A stretch of DNA of 64,000 bases from Taibaiella sp. (GCA_013815385.1 JACDGL010000011.1:62001-126000); one strand, 5' to 3'; shown: positions 35,677 through 44,667, counted from the stretch's first letter. Program-made: numbers and translations. The notes: a model not told the origin generated them from the sequence alone.

Positions 35677-36021
35677 ACAGAATACAATGAACGCACGTAC
35701 TGCTCATGCAACTTTTCCGCGTATCTCACGTATTGCAATTTACATTAGGAAGTTAACAAAATAAATCTCTGGGGTGCAGTATTTTTCTTCTTCTCAAGGC
35801 GTAAAATGAGAATAGTGAACTACAAATTTTCGTTTCATAAAATAAGCAGCAAAAGCGGATAGCATTCACCCATCGCTCTTTAATATCCTCCAACATCTCT
35901 ATCCCTGCCGAGTCTCTGCTTCAGGACTCGGCAGCTCATGGAAGGGTAACTAATCATTACACCAACTCGGCGTAGTTTACAGCCATACTAATAACAGGGA
36001 TAAGCAATTATAATCTGTGCA
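35677..36021. other. Intergenic region with hairpin and flank repeat
   Basis: 345 bases without a gene. It holds the second copy of ATAGCATTCACCCA (35859-35872) and a hairpin (35905-35934). Nothing else was recognised. Confidence 0.5.
35905..35934. terminator. Strong hairpin downstream of the NHL-repeat cargo gene
   Basis: A 10-bp perfect stem CTGCCGAGTC/GACTCGGCAG with a 10-base loop, 88 bases past the stop of the gene at 36022. There is no T-run on either side, so it may be a terminator without a tail, an RNA-stabilising stem or a protein site. Confidence 0.4.
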
Positions 36022-37404
36022 TCAGTGCATTAGCTCCACCTTCCTCACCACAGTACTTCCCGCGGTATTTATACGCACCAGGTACAGCCCATCAGGCTGG
36101 GCACTTAGGTCTATGCTTGCGCTGCCATCATTCAGCGTGCCGTTATATACGGCTGCCCCTACCATATTGCACACCGTTACGGTACCTTTTTCGTTGTAGC
36201 CGCTTCTTATATTTATGGTACCCCTGGTTGGGTTAGGGAATAGTGCTATTGCTACATTGTTACCTGTATTGCTTACAGCCGTACCTATACCCGTTACTTT
36301 ACGGATCACATTATTTTCTTCGTCAGTTATATATAGGGTACCATATTTATCAAAGGTAACAGCCGAGGGATGGGACATACTTGCATTTATAGCAGGCCCG
36401 CCATCGCCGCTATATCCATATGCCATATTACCTGCTATGGTAGTAATAATACCAGTAACAGCATCTATCCTGCGTATTACATTGTTGCTGTTATCAGGTA
36501 AGTATAAATTATCATGACTGTCAACGGCTATAAGCCCTGCATTTGAGATTCGGGCAGTGGTGGCTATTCCCCCATCACCGCTATAACCAATTTTATCGGT
36601 CATGCCGGCATACCTGTCTATGATCCCTGTGGCAATATCTATTTTTCTGATTACACGATGTTCAAAATCACTTACGTAAATATTCCCTTTGCTATCAACG
36701 CATATTCCTCCTATCAGTCCTATTTGTGCATTTATGGCGGGCCCGCCATCCCCACCATTACTACGCACCCGGGGCGTGCCGGCTATCGTGCTGATAATTC
36801 CTGTACTAATATCTACTTTCCGTATAATGCAATTAAACCCATCACCAATGATTAAGTTGTGGGTATTATCTATCGCTATAGTGCCAGGATAATCCATCTC
36901 TGCATTTATTGCAGGTCCTCCATCTCCTGAATAGCCGCCGTGAAAAGGTGCGTTATAGCCATTCCCTGCTACTGTCGTAATAATACCTGTAGGTAGGTTT
37001 ACTTTACGTACCACATTATTTTGTCCATCAGCTATATAAAGGTTTACTTGTTCAGGCGATGTACTGTCAAAAGCAATTTCTTGCGGAAAATATAATTCGG
37101 CGCTTGTTGCAGCCCCGCCATCACCTGTATGCCCACGGGTGCCATTTCCGGCTATAGTGGTGATCTTATTATCGGTTGCTGAAATCCTTCTGATAACGTT
37201 GTTATAGGCATCCGTGATATAAATATCCCCCTGGCTATTCAAAACAATTCCTTCCGGCCTATCAAGTTCCGCGCTTATAGCCGGTGCATTATCACCAGAA
37301 TATCCACGTACACCGGTACCTGCAATTGTAGAGATGATTGCTTGTCCAGATACATTGGCGGATAAACTAAAAATAACAGTTACCAGCAACATTTTTTTTT
37401 GCAT
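36022..37404 (-). CDS. NHL-repeat six-bladed propeller protein with T9SS type A sorting domain
   Basis: 460 residues from the ATG at 37404. A signal peptide (MQKKMLLVTVIF...) precedes six NHL repeats of 57-60 residues, each with a TIAG-type start, a GYSGDGGPAINA-type centre and a DxxNNVIRK end, enough for one six-bladed propeller. After a linker comes a C-terminal domain starting at ALFPNPTRG and ending in VVRKVELMH, the type A signal that sends proteins through the type IX system to the cell surface. The upstream TTG (37446) is rejected. A run of nine A follows the start codon, ending at a second ATG. Role unknown; NHL propellers bind proteins, RNA or glycans. The neighbour upstream is another T9SS cargo. 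Confidence 0.88.
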   Translation of the reverse strand: MQKKMLLVTVIFSLSANVSGQAIISTIAGTGVRGYSGDNAPAISAELDRPEGIVLNSQGDIYITDAYNNVIRRISATDNKITTIAGNGTRGHTGDGGAATSAELYFPQEIAFDSTSPEQVNLYIADGQNNVVRKVNLPTGIITTVAGNGYNAPFHGGYSGDGGPAINAEMDYPGTIAIDNTHNLIIGDGFNCIIRKVDISTGIISTIAGTPRVRSNGGDGGPAINAQIGLIGGICVDSKGNIYVSDFEHRVIRKIDIATGIIDRYAGMTDKIGYSGDGGIATTARISNAGLIAVDSHDNLYLPDNSNNVIRRIDAVTGIITTIAGNMAYGYSGDGGPAINASMSHPSAVTFDKYGTLYITDEENNVIRKVTGIGTAVSNTGNNVAIALFPNPTRGTINIRSGYNEKGTVTVCNMVGAAVYNGTLNDGSASIDLSAQPDGLYLVRINTAGSTVVRKVELMH

Positions 37405-37445
37405 AAGTAAAAACTTTAGAAAGAAAGTAAGTAAGTATGAAAACA

Positions 37446-37475
37446 AAAGCGGGGAGGTTCTAATATCCCCGCTTT
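37446..37475 (-). terminator. Terminator between the two T9SS cargo genes
   Basis: Stem AAAGCGGGGA/TCCCCGCTTT (10 bp, 10-base loop), followed on the minus strand by TTTTGTTTT. It lies after the stop of the upstream gene (37481). Confidence 0.75.
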
Positions 37476-37480
37476 GCTAA

Positions 37481-39115
37481 TTATTGTTTTACAAATTGTA
37501 TGCTGGAGCTCTGTGTAGATGTTTGCACTTTCATAAAGTAGGTGCTATTTGCCAGATGGCTTATATCAATGCGCTGGGTATTAGCCTGAAGGTTACCGGT
37601 TAATACGATACGCTCTGTTAAATCCAGTACTGAATAGGTGCCACCAACACCTTGGATTCCGGTAACTTGTAAGTAATCAACAGCAGGGTTGGGCGATGCG
37701 CTCACGCTTATTTCATTATTGGTATTGGGAATAGAATTGGGATTTTTTTTAAATGCTATGCTGCTGCCGGTGTATTTGTAAGTAAGGTCTACAAGGTTGT
37801 AGCACCAGGCTACAAGAGCGTAAGCGCCATCATTGCAACTGGCACTCACTGCAAGCAGTTTTCTGGGGTCGGGCCCTGCTACGCTGGTATAGCTGCCGGA
37901 ATAATTATCTACCTGGTAAAAATTGAGGTTAGTAAGCGTGCCGCTGCTATAATCTACTGTTTGTGTGGCTACATGCCCGCCATAGCCTGCCGGGTTTACA
38001 TGTGTAGTATAGTAGCCTACCATGTACTTACTTCCTGGCCCTGCGGCTACACAGGCATCATAGTTATCATCAGTGTTCAGGTATGGGTTGGTGCAGAAAT
38101 AGGTGCTTAGGTTATCTACACACGCTATCTCATCTATGGCAGGTGTGGTAGCTGGGTCTACTGCATTAAATACAAGCAGGTAATTAGCTTGTGTAGTGCT
38201 GCTGTTGGTAGTATAGTCGTCTATGGCATCTATGCGTGGGTAGTTATACGTGCGGGTACCTGCCGTAGCTACAGTGCTGCTACTTGTGGTACCTGCGGTT
38301 ATGTCCCATTCTCCATAATAAATATCTCCAAGATCATTAGCCCAAGTAAAACGCGCATAATCATGCGTCACCCCACTTACGCTTAGTTGGATAGCGGCAA
38401 CATCAGGGGTCACATAGGATCGCGTAGATGGAGGAGATCCAATAATAGCAAGAGAAGAAGTTACAGTACCATTTATATCATCATAATACCCATAGATATT
38501 TCCGCCTGTGTTATCACTAAAGGTCACTACATACTTAGAGCAGTTATACAATCCAAGAGGGGTAGTAACCCCTAATGTAGTGGTTACTCCCTCTTCCATA
38601 ATTATATCTATATGCGGGTCATCATAGCCCTTAGTGGCTATAGTAGTAGTGCTTAAGTAGGTAACTGCCAGGCTGCTGCTGCCTGCATTATCTACGCGGT
38701 ACAGGTCTACTTTTATATCATGGCCCGCATTAGTATATACTACTGCCACACGGTAGTTAGGCGTGGTACCATTTACGCTATTGCCTATTATCACATCCAG
38801 TTTGCTTATAGCGGTGGCATAGGTGGTCTTTACAGAATTTCCCTGGTCGTCAAATACTACAAAGCCCGGCCCGGCAGAGTACCCGCCTATCATGCCTTTG
38901 TCCCAGCATATCACGCCAAGCTGTCCTGTTCCGGTGTTGGTGGCATAGGTAATATTAGCGCTGTTCAGTACAGCATTGCTCCCTATATTACCAAACGTAG
39001 TTTGCGTATGGGTAGGCGCTACCCAGGTATATGCTTTCGCGTAGCTGCCGCTAAGCAAAGCGCAGATCATTAATAAAAATGCGGCTAGGGGGGGGGTAAC
39101 AGTAAACTTTTTCAT
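37481..39115 (-). CDS. T9SS type A sorting domain protein, function unknown
   Basis: 544 residues with a signal peptide (about 1-28, ending SYAKA). The body (about 30-460) is a series of similar blade-like segments that contain Thr/Ser-rich strands, with phrases such as YRVAVVYTNAGHDIKVDLYRVD and repeated YxxPxIDxI strings, so it is probably a beta-propeller; no enzyme motif was found. The C-terminal 75 residues (from SASPNPAVDYLQV, ending SSIQFVKQ) are a type A T9SS sorting domain. Codons 7-10 contain a run of nine C (39088-39096); one base slip would shift the frame inside the signal peptide and switch the protein off. Upstream lies a long gene-free region; a terminator separates it from the next cargo gene. 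Confidence 0.85.
   Translation of the reverse strand: MKKFTVTPPLAAFLLMICALLSGSYAKAYTWVAPTHTQTTFGNIGSNAVLNSANITYATNTGTGQLGVICWDKGMIGGYSAGPGFVVFDDQGNSVKTTYATAISKLDVIIGNSVNGTTPNYRVAVVYTNAGHDIKVDLYRVDNAGSSSLAVTYLSTTTIATKGYDDPHIDIIMEEGVTTTLGVTTPLGLYNCSKYVVTFSDNTGGNIYGYYDDINGTVTSSLAIIGSPPSTRSYVTPDVAAIQLSVSGVTHDYARFTWANDLGDIYYGEWDITAGTTSSSTVATAGTRTYNYPRIDAIDDYTTNSSTTQANYLLVFNAVDPATTPAIDEIACVDNLSTYFCTNPYLNTDDNYDACVAAGPGSKYMVGYYTTHVNPAGYGGHVATQTVDYSSGTLTNLNFYQVDNYSGSYTSVAGPDPRKLLAVSASCNDGAYALVAWCYNLVDLTYKYTGSSIAFKKNPNSIPNTNNEISVSASPNPAVDYLQVTGIQGVGGTYSVLDLTERIVLTGNLQANTQRIDISHLANSTYFMKVQTSTQSSSIQFVKQ
39088..39096 (-). repeat. C9 homopolymer in signal-peptide codons 7-10
   Basis: Nine G on the plus strand (nine C in the coding strand) within ACC CCC CCC C of the gene at 37481-39115. 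It is the longest G/C run seen in the window and lies where slippage would abolish expression. Confidence 0.9.
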
Positions 39116-39458
39116 GTGTTTTCTATTTTGAAGGTGTAAAAATCATTGGTTAAAAAAATTCTAACTATCTCACAACAATTCCTGGCATATAAACTGGTTC
39201 CTTTTCATATAATAATTGCCCGTTTCTATTAGAAACGCCTCCAAAACAGGTGGTGATATTTAAAGTTAATGTTCATTTTTAGTAATTGCAACTATTTATA
39301 TATAAACTTATTTTCAGTACTCATAGTGTATTGATTCATAATTACTAAATGAAATATCTCTTCCTGTGTGCAGCTAATCTCACCCTCTTTTTTGTCTTAC
39401 ACCTTACCTCACGGCTTATACCTCACCATATTTGAAGCAACAAACTCATCAGCAAATC

Positions 39459-39482
39459 AGCTAATTAGCTAATTAGCTAATT
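39459..39482. repeat. Tandem 8-mer (AGCTAATT)x3
   Basis: Three exact copies in a row, preceded by degenerate versions (CATCAGCAAATCAGC) with the same 8-base period. Confidence 0.85.
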
Positions 39483-39590
39483 AATGTGGATATGTTTATT
39501 TGGTTTCGCTATGCCCGCGATAGTATATTGCGGTAACCAAAGCTCTTTGAAATCATGGACCAATCGCTGATCAAAAAAACTTACCTTTTA

Positions 39591-39633
39591 TGCACCCTAA
39601 TGGAAGTAAAATGCACCTAAAATGGAAGTAAAT
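39591..39633. repeat. Imperfect 21/22-bp tandem repeat
   Basis: Two adjacent units starting TGCACC and containing AATGGAAGTAAA. Short head-to-tail repeats of this size occur at IS21-family ends; no transposase remains here. Confidence 0.6.
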
Positions 39634-39841
39634 CGGCACGGAATTAACCTTTTTCGGCAGTAAATTACCATATTTAAAAAACTAATAATAGCCACTGCAA
39701 AGAGATACAGAAAATGCTATCCACAAAAAGGTTAAGAAACGATTTCAATCTTTACTTTTTGCCGGGCAACTTAGAAAAAATGAAAAAAGAACAAGTCCAT
39801 ACGGTGGTATTTATTTTGTTATCTTCCTTTACTTTAGCAGC

Positions 39842-42800
39842 ATGAAATATACAGGTATATTCCTATTTCTATTAGGCCTTTCTATTAGTGTCAATTCCCA
39901 GACTAAATGGGCACAGGTAATTAATACCAGAATAGAGGTGACGCTGGATGACAACGCGCAATTGCTGAATGCCTACGAGGAGATAACCTACATCAACAAT
40001 TCACCCGATACGCTCCATTATATATACATACATCTGTGGCCCAATGCCTACCAGCACGATCACACCCCATTTGCCAGGCAAATGGACGTGATGGGGCAAA
40101 CAAGTTTTTACTACTCCAGGCAAAAAGATAAGGGATATATAGATAGCCTGCAATTTGTAGTAGATGGGCTAAATATAGACTACTTTACCACCGAAGCTGC
40201 GCCGGATATAGCCCGCATAGATCTGCAAACACCTTTGCTGCCGGGCCATCAGCTAAAAATTGCCACTCCCTTCCGGGTTAAGATTCCAAAGGTATTCTCC
40301 CGGCTGGGCCATAGCGGCCAGGCATATTACATTTCTCAGTGGTTCCCTAAGCCCGCCGTGTATGATAGATATGGGTGGCATCCTATATCTCTACTAGACC
40401 AGGGCGAATTTTATAGCGATTACGGCAGCTACGATGTAAGCATTACCCTGCCTAAGAACTATATCGTAATGGCGACCGGCAACTGTACCGATAAGAGTGA
40501 AAATGATTGGATTGATGAACTATCTAAAAAGCCCCTACCGGATGATACCCTTTATCGGACAAACTTCCCGCCTAGCGACATTGATAATAAGACCATCCAT
40601 TTTCATGAAGACCGTGTACATGACTTTGCCTGGTTTGCCGATAAACGGTGGATAGTAAGAAAAGACACGGCAAAGGTTCGCGTGCCCGGCTTACTGTATG
40701 ATCAATATTTTACAAAGGCCCAGGCCAGCAAAGATTCATTGGTAGCCAGCGCAGATACGCCGGTTGTCACTACTTACACGGCATTTCTTCCTTATCATCA
40801 AAAGGCCTGGCTAAAAGGGAACGACTATCTTAAAGAGACTATTATATATTATGGCAAGTGGGTAGGCCCATACCCCTACAAAACCATAAAAGCGGTAGAG
40901 GGAGACATGCATGCAGGCGGTGGCATGGAATATCCTACTGTAACAATAATAGACAAAGCTGCTGTAAGCGACTTGCAAACAACGATCGTACACGAAGCGG
41001 GGCACAACTGGTTTTATGGTATGCTGGGCACTAACGAACGAGACCACGCGTGGATGGATGAAGGCATCAATACCTACTATGAAGAGCGGACGAATAAGCA
41101 GTGGAACCATGATACTGCCCGGTATAATAAGCTTTCCTCAAACTTCAATAATTTGCTCTATTATGAAGCTGTAGCCACACATACCGATCAACCTATAGAA
41201 CAGACCTCAGCAAACTTTACTAAGCTAAATTATGGAGGCGATGTATATTGTAAAACATCCCTCATGCTTCGTTGGCTGCAACATTATATGGGTACTCCGG
41301 CTTTTGACAGCGGCATGCAGGACTATTTTTATACCTGGCAGTACAAACATCCTTATCCTGATGATCTGCGTGCTATTCTTCAGGCTCATACACACAAATC
41401 GCTCGATTGGTTTTTTACAGGCATCTTAAATACTCAAAAACGTATTGACTTTACTATAAAAAATGTAAAGGGCAATGAAGTGGTTGTGAAAAATAGATCA
41501 GGTATAGAGGCACCGGTAGGTATCAGCGCCTTCCATAAGGATAGCTTGTTAGGCACAGTATGGACAGAACCCTTTAAAAAGAATACCACATTGCAGCTTC
41601 CCCCTTCTACCCAATCATGGACCACCTTACGTATTGCTACTTATGTACCCGATGGTAAAACAAATAACGATCTCTGTAAAAAAACAGCACTGTTTCACCG
41701 GCTTGGGCTCAACCTCAAACTGATTGGCCTTAGCAGGACATACAACAGTAATCTATTCGTCCTTCCCGCCTTTGGTTACAATCAGTACGATGGTTTTATG
41801 GCAGGCCTGCTGCTGCATGACCTTACCTTGCAGGAGAACAGGTTCCGTTTTATAATTGCCCCTATGTTTGGCACTAATAGCAACAAACTGGTGGGCGCTG
41901 CTTCCATTGGTTACATGTGGTATCCGGATAACTTTTTCAAAGAGATATTCTTACAGGCAGACGCTAAAAACTATAGCTATGTTGATACGAAGGCAATAGA
42001 GCAGAATTACAAATACCTTAGCTATACTAAGCTGGCCCCATCATTGAACATAACCTTTAATGAGCACAATCTGCTAAGTCCGGTATCACGTACACTTACC
42101 CTCAAGGCATATCACATTACGGAGAATACCTTCCTCACCAGCACAGATAGCGCAGAAAGATTTACAAACACCAAGCAGGAAAAGATCTACGGTCTTATCC
42201 GCTACCAGCACCAGAATGTTCGCGCCTACAACCCGTTTACTTATAGCATAGAAGGGCAGATGGGAGCGGACTTTGCCAAAATAAATATAGAAGGCAACCT
42301 GCGCATTGATTATTTTAAAAAGAACAAGGCTTTATATGTTAGGGCATATGCCGGTAAATTCTTTAGTATAGGTAATAACCCCCTTTCCGAGCAGCGATAT
42401 TATCTGAATACCACATTTATCGGTGCCAATGATTATCTGTACGATGGCACCTATTTTGGCCGTACCGCTACAGGCGGCATAGCAGCACAGCAGGTATCTA
42501 TGCAGGAGGGAGGTTTTAAGATTCCTACTATGAATACAGTGGGCCGCAGTGATAACTATCTTCTGGCAATAAATCTGAAGACAGATCTGCCTGTTAAGTT
42601 ACCCATCCGCTTGTTCCTCGATGCAGCAACCCTTACAGAGCCAGGCCAGGCAACTTCTAAGATCCTTTATGAGGCTGGAGTAGAACTGCATTTCATCAAA
42701 GACTTCTTTACTATTAATATCCCTGTAGTCATGAGCGATGATTTTAAAAACTACCTGCAGACCACCTATAGCAGCAATAAACAATTCGTAAAGGGCATAT

Positions 42801-42874
42801 CATTCACGCTAAAACTAAATAATATCAATTGGCTAAAAACGCCTGGACAACTATTGAAACTAAATTTGAATTAA
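39842..42874 (+). CDS. M1 family metallopeptidase with C-terminal membrane-barrel-like region
   Basis: 1010 residues with a signal peptide (about 1-19). The M1 part (about 30-540) has the exopeptidase motif GGGMEYP and the zinc site HEAGH at 384-388 with the third ligand Glu407 18 residues later (WMDEG). M1 enzymes remove N-terminal residues from peptides. The remaining 430 residues are rich in alternating strands and aromatic-ended phrases (GAASIGYMWYP, IEGQMGADFAKINIEGNLRIDYF, ISFTLKL), which look like an outer-membrane beta-barrel or barrel-like surface domain, so the peptidase is probably tethered at the outer membrane. That anchoring is inference. It converges on rplS across a strong hairpin. 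Confidence 0.88.
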   Translation: MKYTGIFLFLLGLSISVNSQTKWAQVINTRIEVTLDDNAQLLNAYEEITYINNSPDTLHYIYIHLWPNAYQHDHTPFARQMDVMGQTSFYYSRQKDKGYIDSLQFVVDGLNIDYFTTEAAPDIARIDLQTPLLPGHQLKIATPFRVKIPKVFSRLGHSGQAYYISQWFPKPAVYDRYGWHPISLLDQGEFYSDYGSYDVSITLPKNYIVMATGNCTDKSENDWIDELSKKPLPDDTLYRTNFPPSDIDNKTIHFHEDRVHDFAWFADKRWIVRKDTAKVRVPGLLYDQYFTKAQASKDSLVASADTPVVTTYTAFLPYHQKAWLKGNDYLKETIIYYGKWVGPYPYKTIKAVEGDMHAGGGMEYPTVTIIDKAAVSDLQTTIVHEAGHNWFYGMLGTNERDHAWMDEGINTYYEERTNKQWNHDTARYNKLSSNFNNLLYYEAVATHTDQPIEQTSANFTKLNYGGDVYCKTSLMLRWLQHYMGTPAFDSGMQDYFYTWQYKHPYPDDLRAILQAHTHKSLDWFFTGILNTQKRIDFTIKNVKGNEVVVKNRSGIEAPVGISAFHKDSLLGTVWTEPFKKNTTLQLPPSTQSWTTLRIATYVPDGKTNNDLCKKTALFHRLGLNLKLIGLSRTYNSNLFVLPAFGYNQYDGFMAGLLLHDLTLQENRFRFIIAPMFGTNSNKLVGAASIGYMWYPDNFFKEIFLQADAKNYSYVDTKAIEQNYKYLSYTKLAPSLNITFNEHNLLSPVSRTLTLKAYHITENTFLTSTDSAERFTNTKQEKIYGLIRYQHQNVRAYNPFTYSIEGQMGADFAKINIEGNLRIDYFKKNKALYVRAYAGKFFSIGNNPLSEQRYYLNTTFIGANDYLYDGTYFGRTATGGIAAQQVSMQEGGFKIPTMNTVGRSDNYLLAINLKTDLPVKLPIRLFLDAATLTEPGQATSKILYEAGVELHFIKDFFTINIPVVMSDDFKNYLQTTYSSNKQFVKGISFTLKLNNINWLKTPGQLLKLNLN

Positions 42875-42900
42875 TGCAGAAAGAGGCTTGCTATAAACAA

Positions 42901-42929
42901 CTATGGGATATGCCTTGCATATCCCATAG
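42901..42929. terminator. Hairpin between M1 peptidase and rplS
   Basis: Perfect 13-bp stem CTATGGGATATGC/GCATATCCCATAG with a three-base loop, T-rich on both sides, between two converging genes. Confidence 0.75.
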
Positions 42930-42951
42930 TCTATTAAATGTAGTTTTTGTG

Positions 42952-43371
42952 TTATTTTGCAGCAACAGTATCGGCGGCAGGTGCAGCTTTACCTTTGCCT
43001 TTACCTGGCTTGGCAGAAACGTGTATTTGCTTCTTTTCTTTGATACGTGCTGATTTACCTGAACGGGTGCGCAGATAGAACAGTTTGGCACGGCGAACAC
43101 GGCCTGTTTTATTAAGAACTATAGAATCTATATTAGGAGAGAACAAAGGGAAAAGACGTTCTACACCTACACCGTCAGATATTTTGCGAACGGTAAAAGT
43201 TTGCGTAGCACCGCTACCCTGGCGCTTCAGCACATCGCCCTTAAACGACTGGATACGATCCTTGTTACCTTCAGTGATCTTATAATTAACAGTAATATTA
43301 TCGCCGGCTTTGAACTTCGGATATTCTTTCTTACCTGTCAGTTGTTCGTGTACAAAAGCTAAAGCTTCCAT
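42952..43371 (-). CDS. rplS: 50S ribosomal protein L19 with basic C-terminal tail
   Basis: 139 residues. The first 115 are a standard L19 ([47 protein letters not shown]). The last 25 form a Lys/Ala/Pro-rich extension ([13 protein letters not shown]...), seen in some Bacteroidota L19 proteins. L19 sits at the subunit interface of the 50S. It follows trmD by 61 bases and has its own good promoter, so it is expressed both with and apart from rimM-trmD. rpsP, often first in this operon, is not in the window. Confidence 0.97.
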   Translation of the reverse strand: MEALAFVHEQLTGKKEYPKFKAGDNITVNYKITEGNKDRIQSFKGDVLKRQGSGATQTFTVRKISDGVGVERLFPLFSPNIDSIVLNKTGRVRRAKLFYLRTRSGKSARIKEKKQIHVSAKPGKGKGKAAPAADTVAAK

Positions 43372-43393
43372 TTTTTATTAATATTTGGGGTTG

Positions 43394-43423
43394 CAAAGAT
43401 AACACAAAATTTATGATTGCAAA
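43394..43423 (-). promoter_or_regulatory. Promoter of rplS (TTTG - 18 nt - TATCTTTG)
   Basis: On the minus strand TTTG (43420-43423) and TATCTTTG (43394-43401) have the spacing of a full Bacteroidota promoter, the best match in the window. The ATG lies 23 bases further. Confidence 0.65.
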
Positions 43424-43432
43424 AAATAATTG

Positions 43433-44122
43433 CTACTCATTTCCTTCATCCTCAATAAGGCCTGGCCGGCGCTCACCGGTTCGCTTTACAGATTGGTCAT
43501 GGCGCCATGCGTCAATGATCTTAGGGTCACCGCTCAGCAGCTGGTCAGGTACCTTCCACCCCCTGAAGTCTGCTGGCCGGGTGTATACAGGAGGAGCCAG
43601 CAACCCATCCTGGAAAGAATCCATTAGTGCGGAGGTTTCATCATTTAGCACCCCGGGCAGCAAACGACCTATAGCATCCACCACTACAGCGGCAGCCAAT
43701 TCGCCCCCGCTTAGCACATAATCACCTATCGATATCTCACGGGTAACAAAATGCTCCCTTATACGCTCATCTATACCCTTATAATGGCCACATATTATGA
43801 TTAAACTTTCTTTAAGCGAAAGCACATTTGCAGTACGCTGCTCAAATAATTCCCCGTCTGGGGTCATATATAACACTTCATCATACTTCCGCTCACTCTG
43901 TAATTTTTCAATGATCAGTGCCAGGGGTTCCGGCATCATCACCATCCCTGCGCCTCCGCCAAACTGGTAATCATCTACCTGTCCATGCTTGTAGGGTGTA
44001 TGGTCCCGTACATTGTGAGTATATACTTCCAGCAGCCCTTTTGTCTGCGCCCTTTTCATTATAGAATGGGAAAATGGGCTTTCCAGCAGTTCGGGTAATA
44101 CGGTGATTATGTCAATTCGCAT
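43433..44122 (-). CDS. trmD: tRNA (guanine-N1)-methyltransferase
   Basis: 229 residues, SPOUT (trefoil-knot) methyltransferase making m1G37 next to the anticodon. Knot motifs are present: [62 protein letters not shown], and the C-terminal [22 protein letters not shown]. Length is normal (the family is about 225-250). It lies 14 bases downstream of rimM and is transcribed with it. Confidence 0.97.
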   Translation of the reverse strand: MRIDIITVLPELLESPFSHSIMKRAQTKGLLEVYTHNVRDHTPYKHGQVDDYQFGGGAGMVMMPEPLALIIEKLQSERKYDEVLYMTPDGELFEQRTANVLSLKESLIIICGHYKGIDERIREHFVTREISIGDYVLSGGELAAAVVVDAIGRLLPGVLNDETSALMDSFQDGLLAPPVYTRPADFRGWKVPDQLLSGDPKIIDAWRHDQSVKRTGERRPGLIEDEGNE

Positions 44123-44136
44123 AGCTCAAAATAAAA

Positions 44137-44652
44137 TTATCCTTTCCCCAGGTACACCTCCAGAAGACCCTCCGGCAGGTCTACCCTTACAAATCTATTA
44201 CGCATGTTTACGTCCAGTATTATCTGGGGCACTAATGGCACTAACACCTCTTTTTCTTTATATATAACTCTCGCAAGCCACTGGACACCTGCCTGGTACA
44301 CGTCATCAATAGTACCCAATGCCCCAACTGTCTTATCTACCATATTAAATCCTATCCACAACAAGGGGGAATCGGTAACGAATGCAGACAATACATCTTC
44401 GTTCACATATACATTCTTTGCTATCAGCTTACGGGCGGCTTCCACAGTATCCACATCCTCTACCTGCAATATGTATTCATCTTCACTCGTAGCCCGGTGC
44501 TGCGCTACAAAAAAAGGTATGAAGCTCTCTTTGTGCAGTTCTATGAAAAGAGGTTGCCCCACCTGTAGCCACTTTGAATTACCGGCTTTATGGGTCAGTA
44601 TCAGTGATCCCTGTAAGCCATGGGTTGCTACTATCCTGCCAATTCTTATCAT
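44137..44652 (-). CDS. rimM: Ribosome maturation factor RimM
   Basis: 171 residues from the ATG at 44652. It helps assemble the 30S head. The N-terminal RimM domain begins IRIGRIVATHGLQGSL, the family start, and the C-terminal PRC barrel has LLWIGFNMVDK, LGTIDDVYQAGVQW and ILDVNMRNRFVRVDLPEGLLEVY. A TTG six codons upstream (44670) was rejected because the family start fits the ATG and a TACTTTTG promoter box lies at 44660-44667. First gene of rimM-trmD-rplS. Confidence 0.95.
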   Translation of the reverse strand: MIRIGRIVATHGLQGSLILTHKAGNSKWLQVGQPLFIELHKESFIPFFVAQHRATSEDEYILQVEDVDTVEAARKLIAKNVYVNEDVLSAFVTDSPLLWIGFNMVDKTVGALGTIDDVYQAGVQWLARVIYKEKEVLVPLVPQIILDVNMRNRFVRVDLPEGLLEVYLGKG

Positions 44653-44659
44653 AGGGTTG

Positions 44660-44667
44660 CAAAAGTA
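44660..44667 (-). promoter_or_regulatory. -7 promoter box (TACTTTTG, minus strand) for rimM
   Basis: Exact TAnnTTTG match 7 bases upstream of the ATG at 44652, implying a very short leader. Confidence 0.4.

Larger units (their letters stand above)
39116..39841. other. 726-base gene-free region with repeat relics
   Basis: No credible gene. It has AT-rich sequence, an 8-base tandem repeat (39459-39482) and an imperfect 21/22-base tandem repeat (39591-39633) that could be the end of a lost insertion sequence. It forms the divergent promoter region of the T9SS cargo gene and the M1 peptidase gene. No tRNA found. Confidence 0.6.

Noticed and set aside
36415-37290. Regularly spaced repeats resembling a CRISPR array
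   Set aside because: The repeats lie in frame, about 170-190 bases apart, and code for the GYSGDGG centres of NHL repeats; they are protein repeats.
39361-39480. Search for a tRNA or small gene in the long gene-free region
   Set aside because: No cloverleaf arms, no T-loop motif and no open frame with a plausible start; only AT-rich sequence and repeats.
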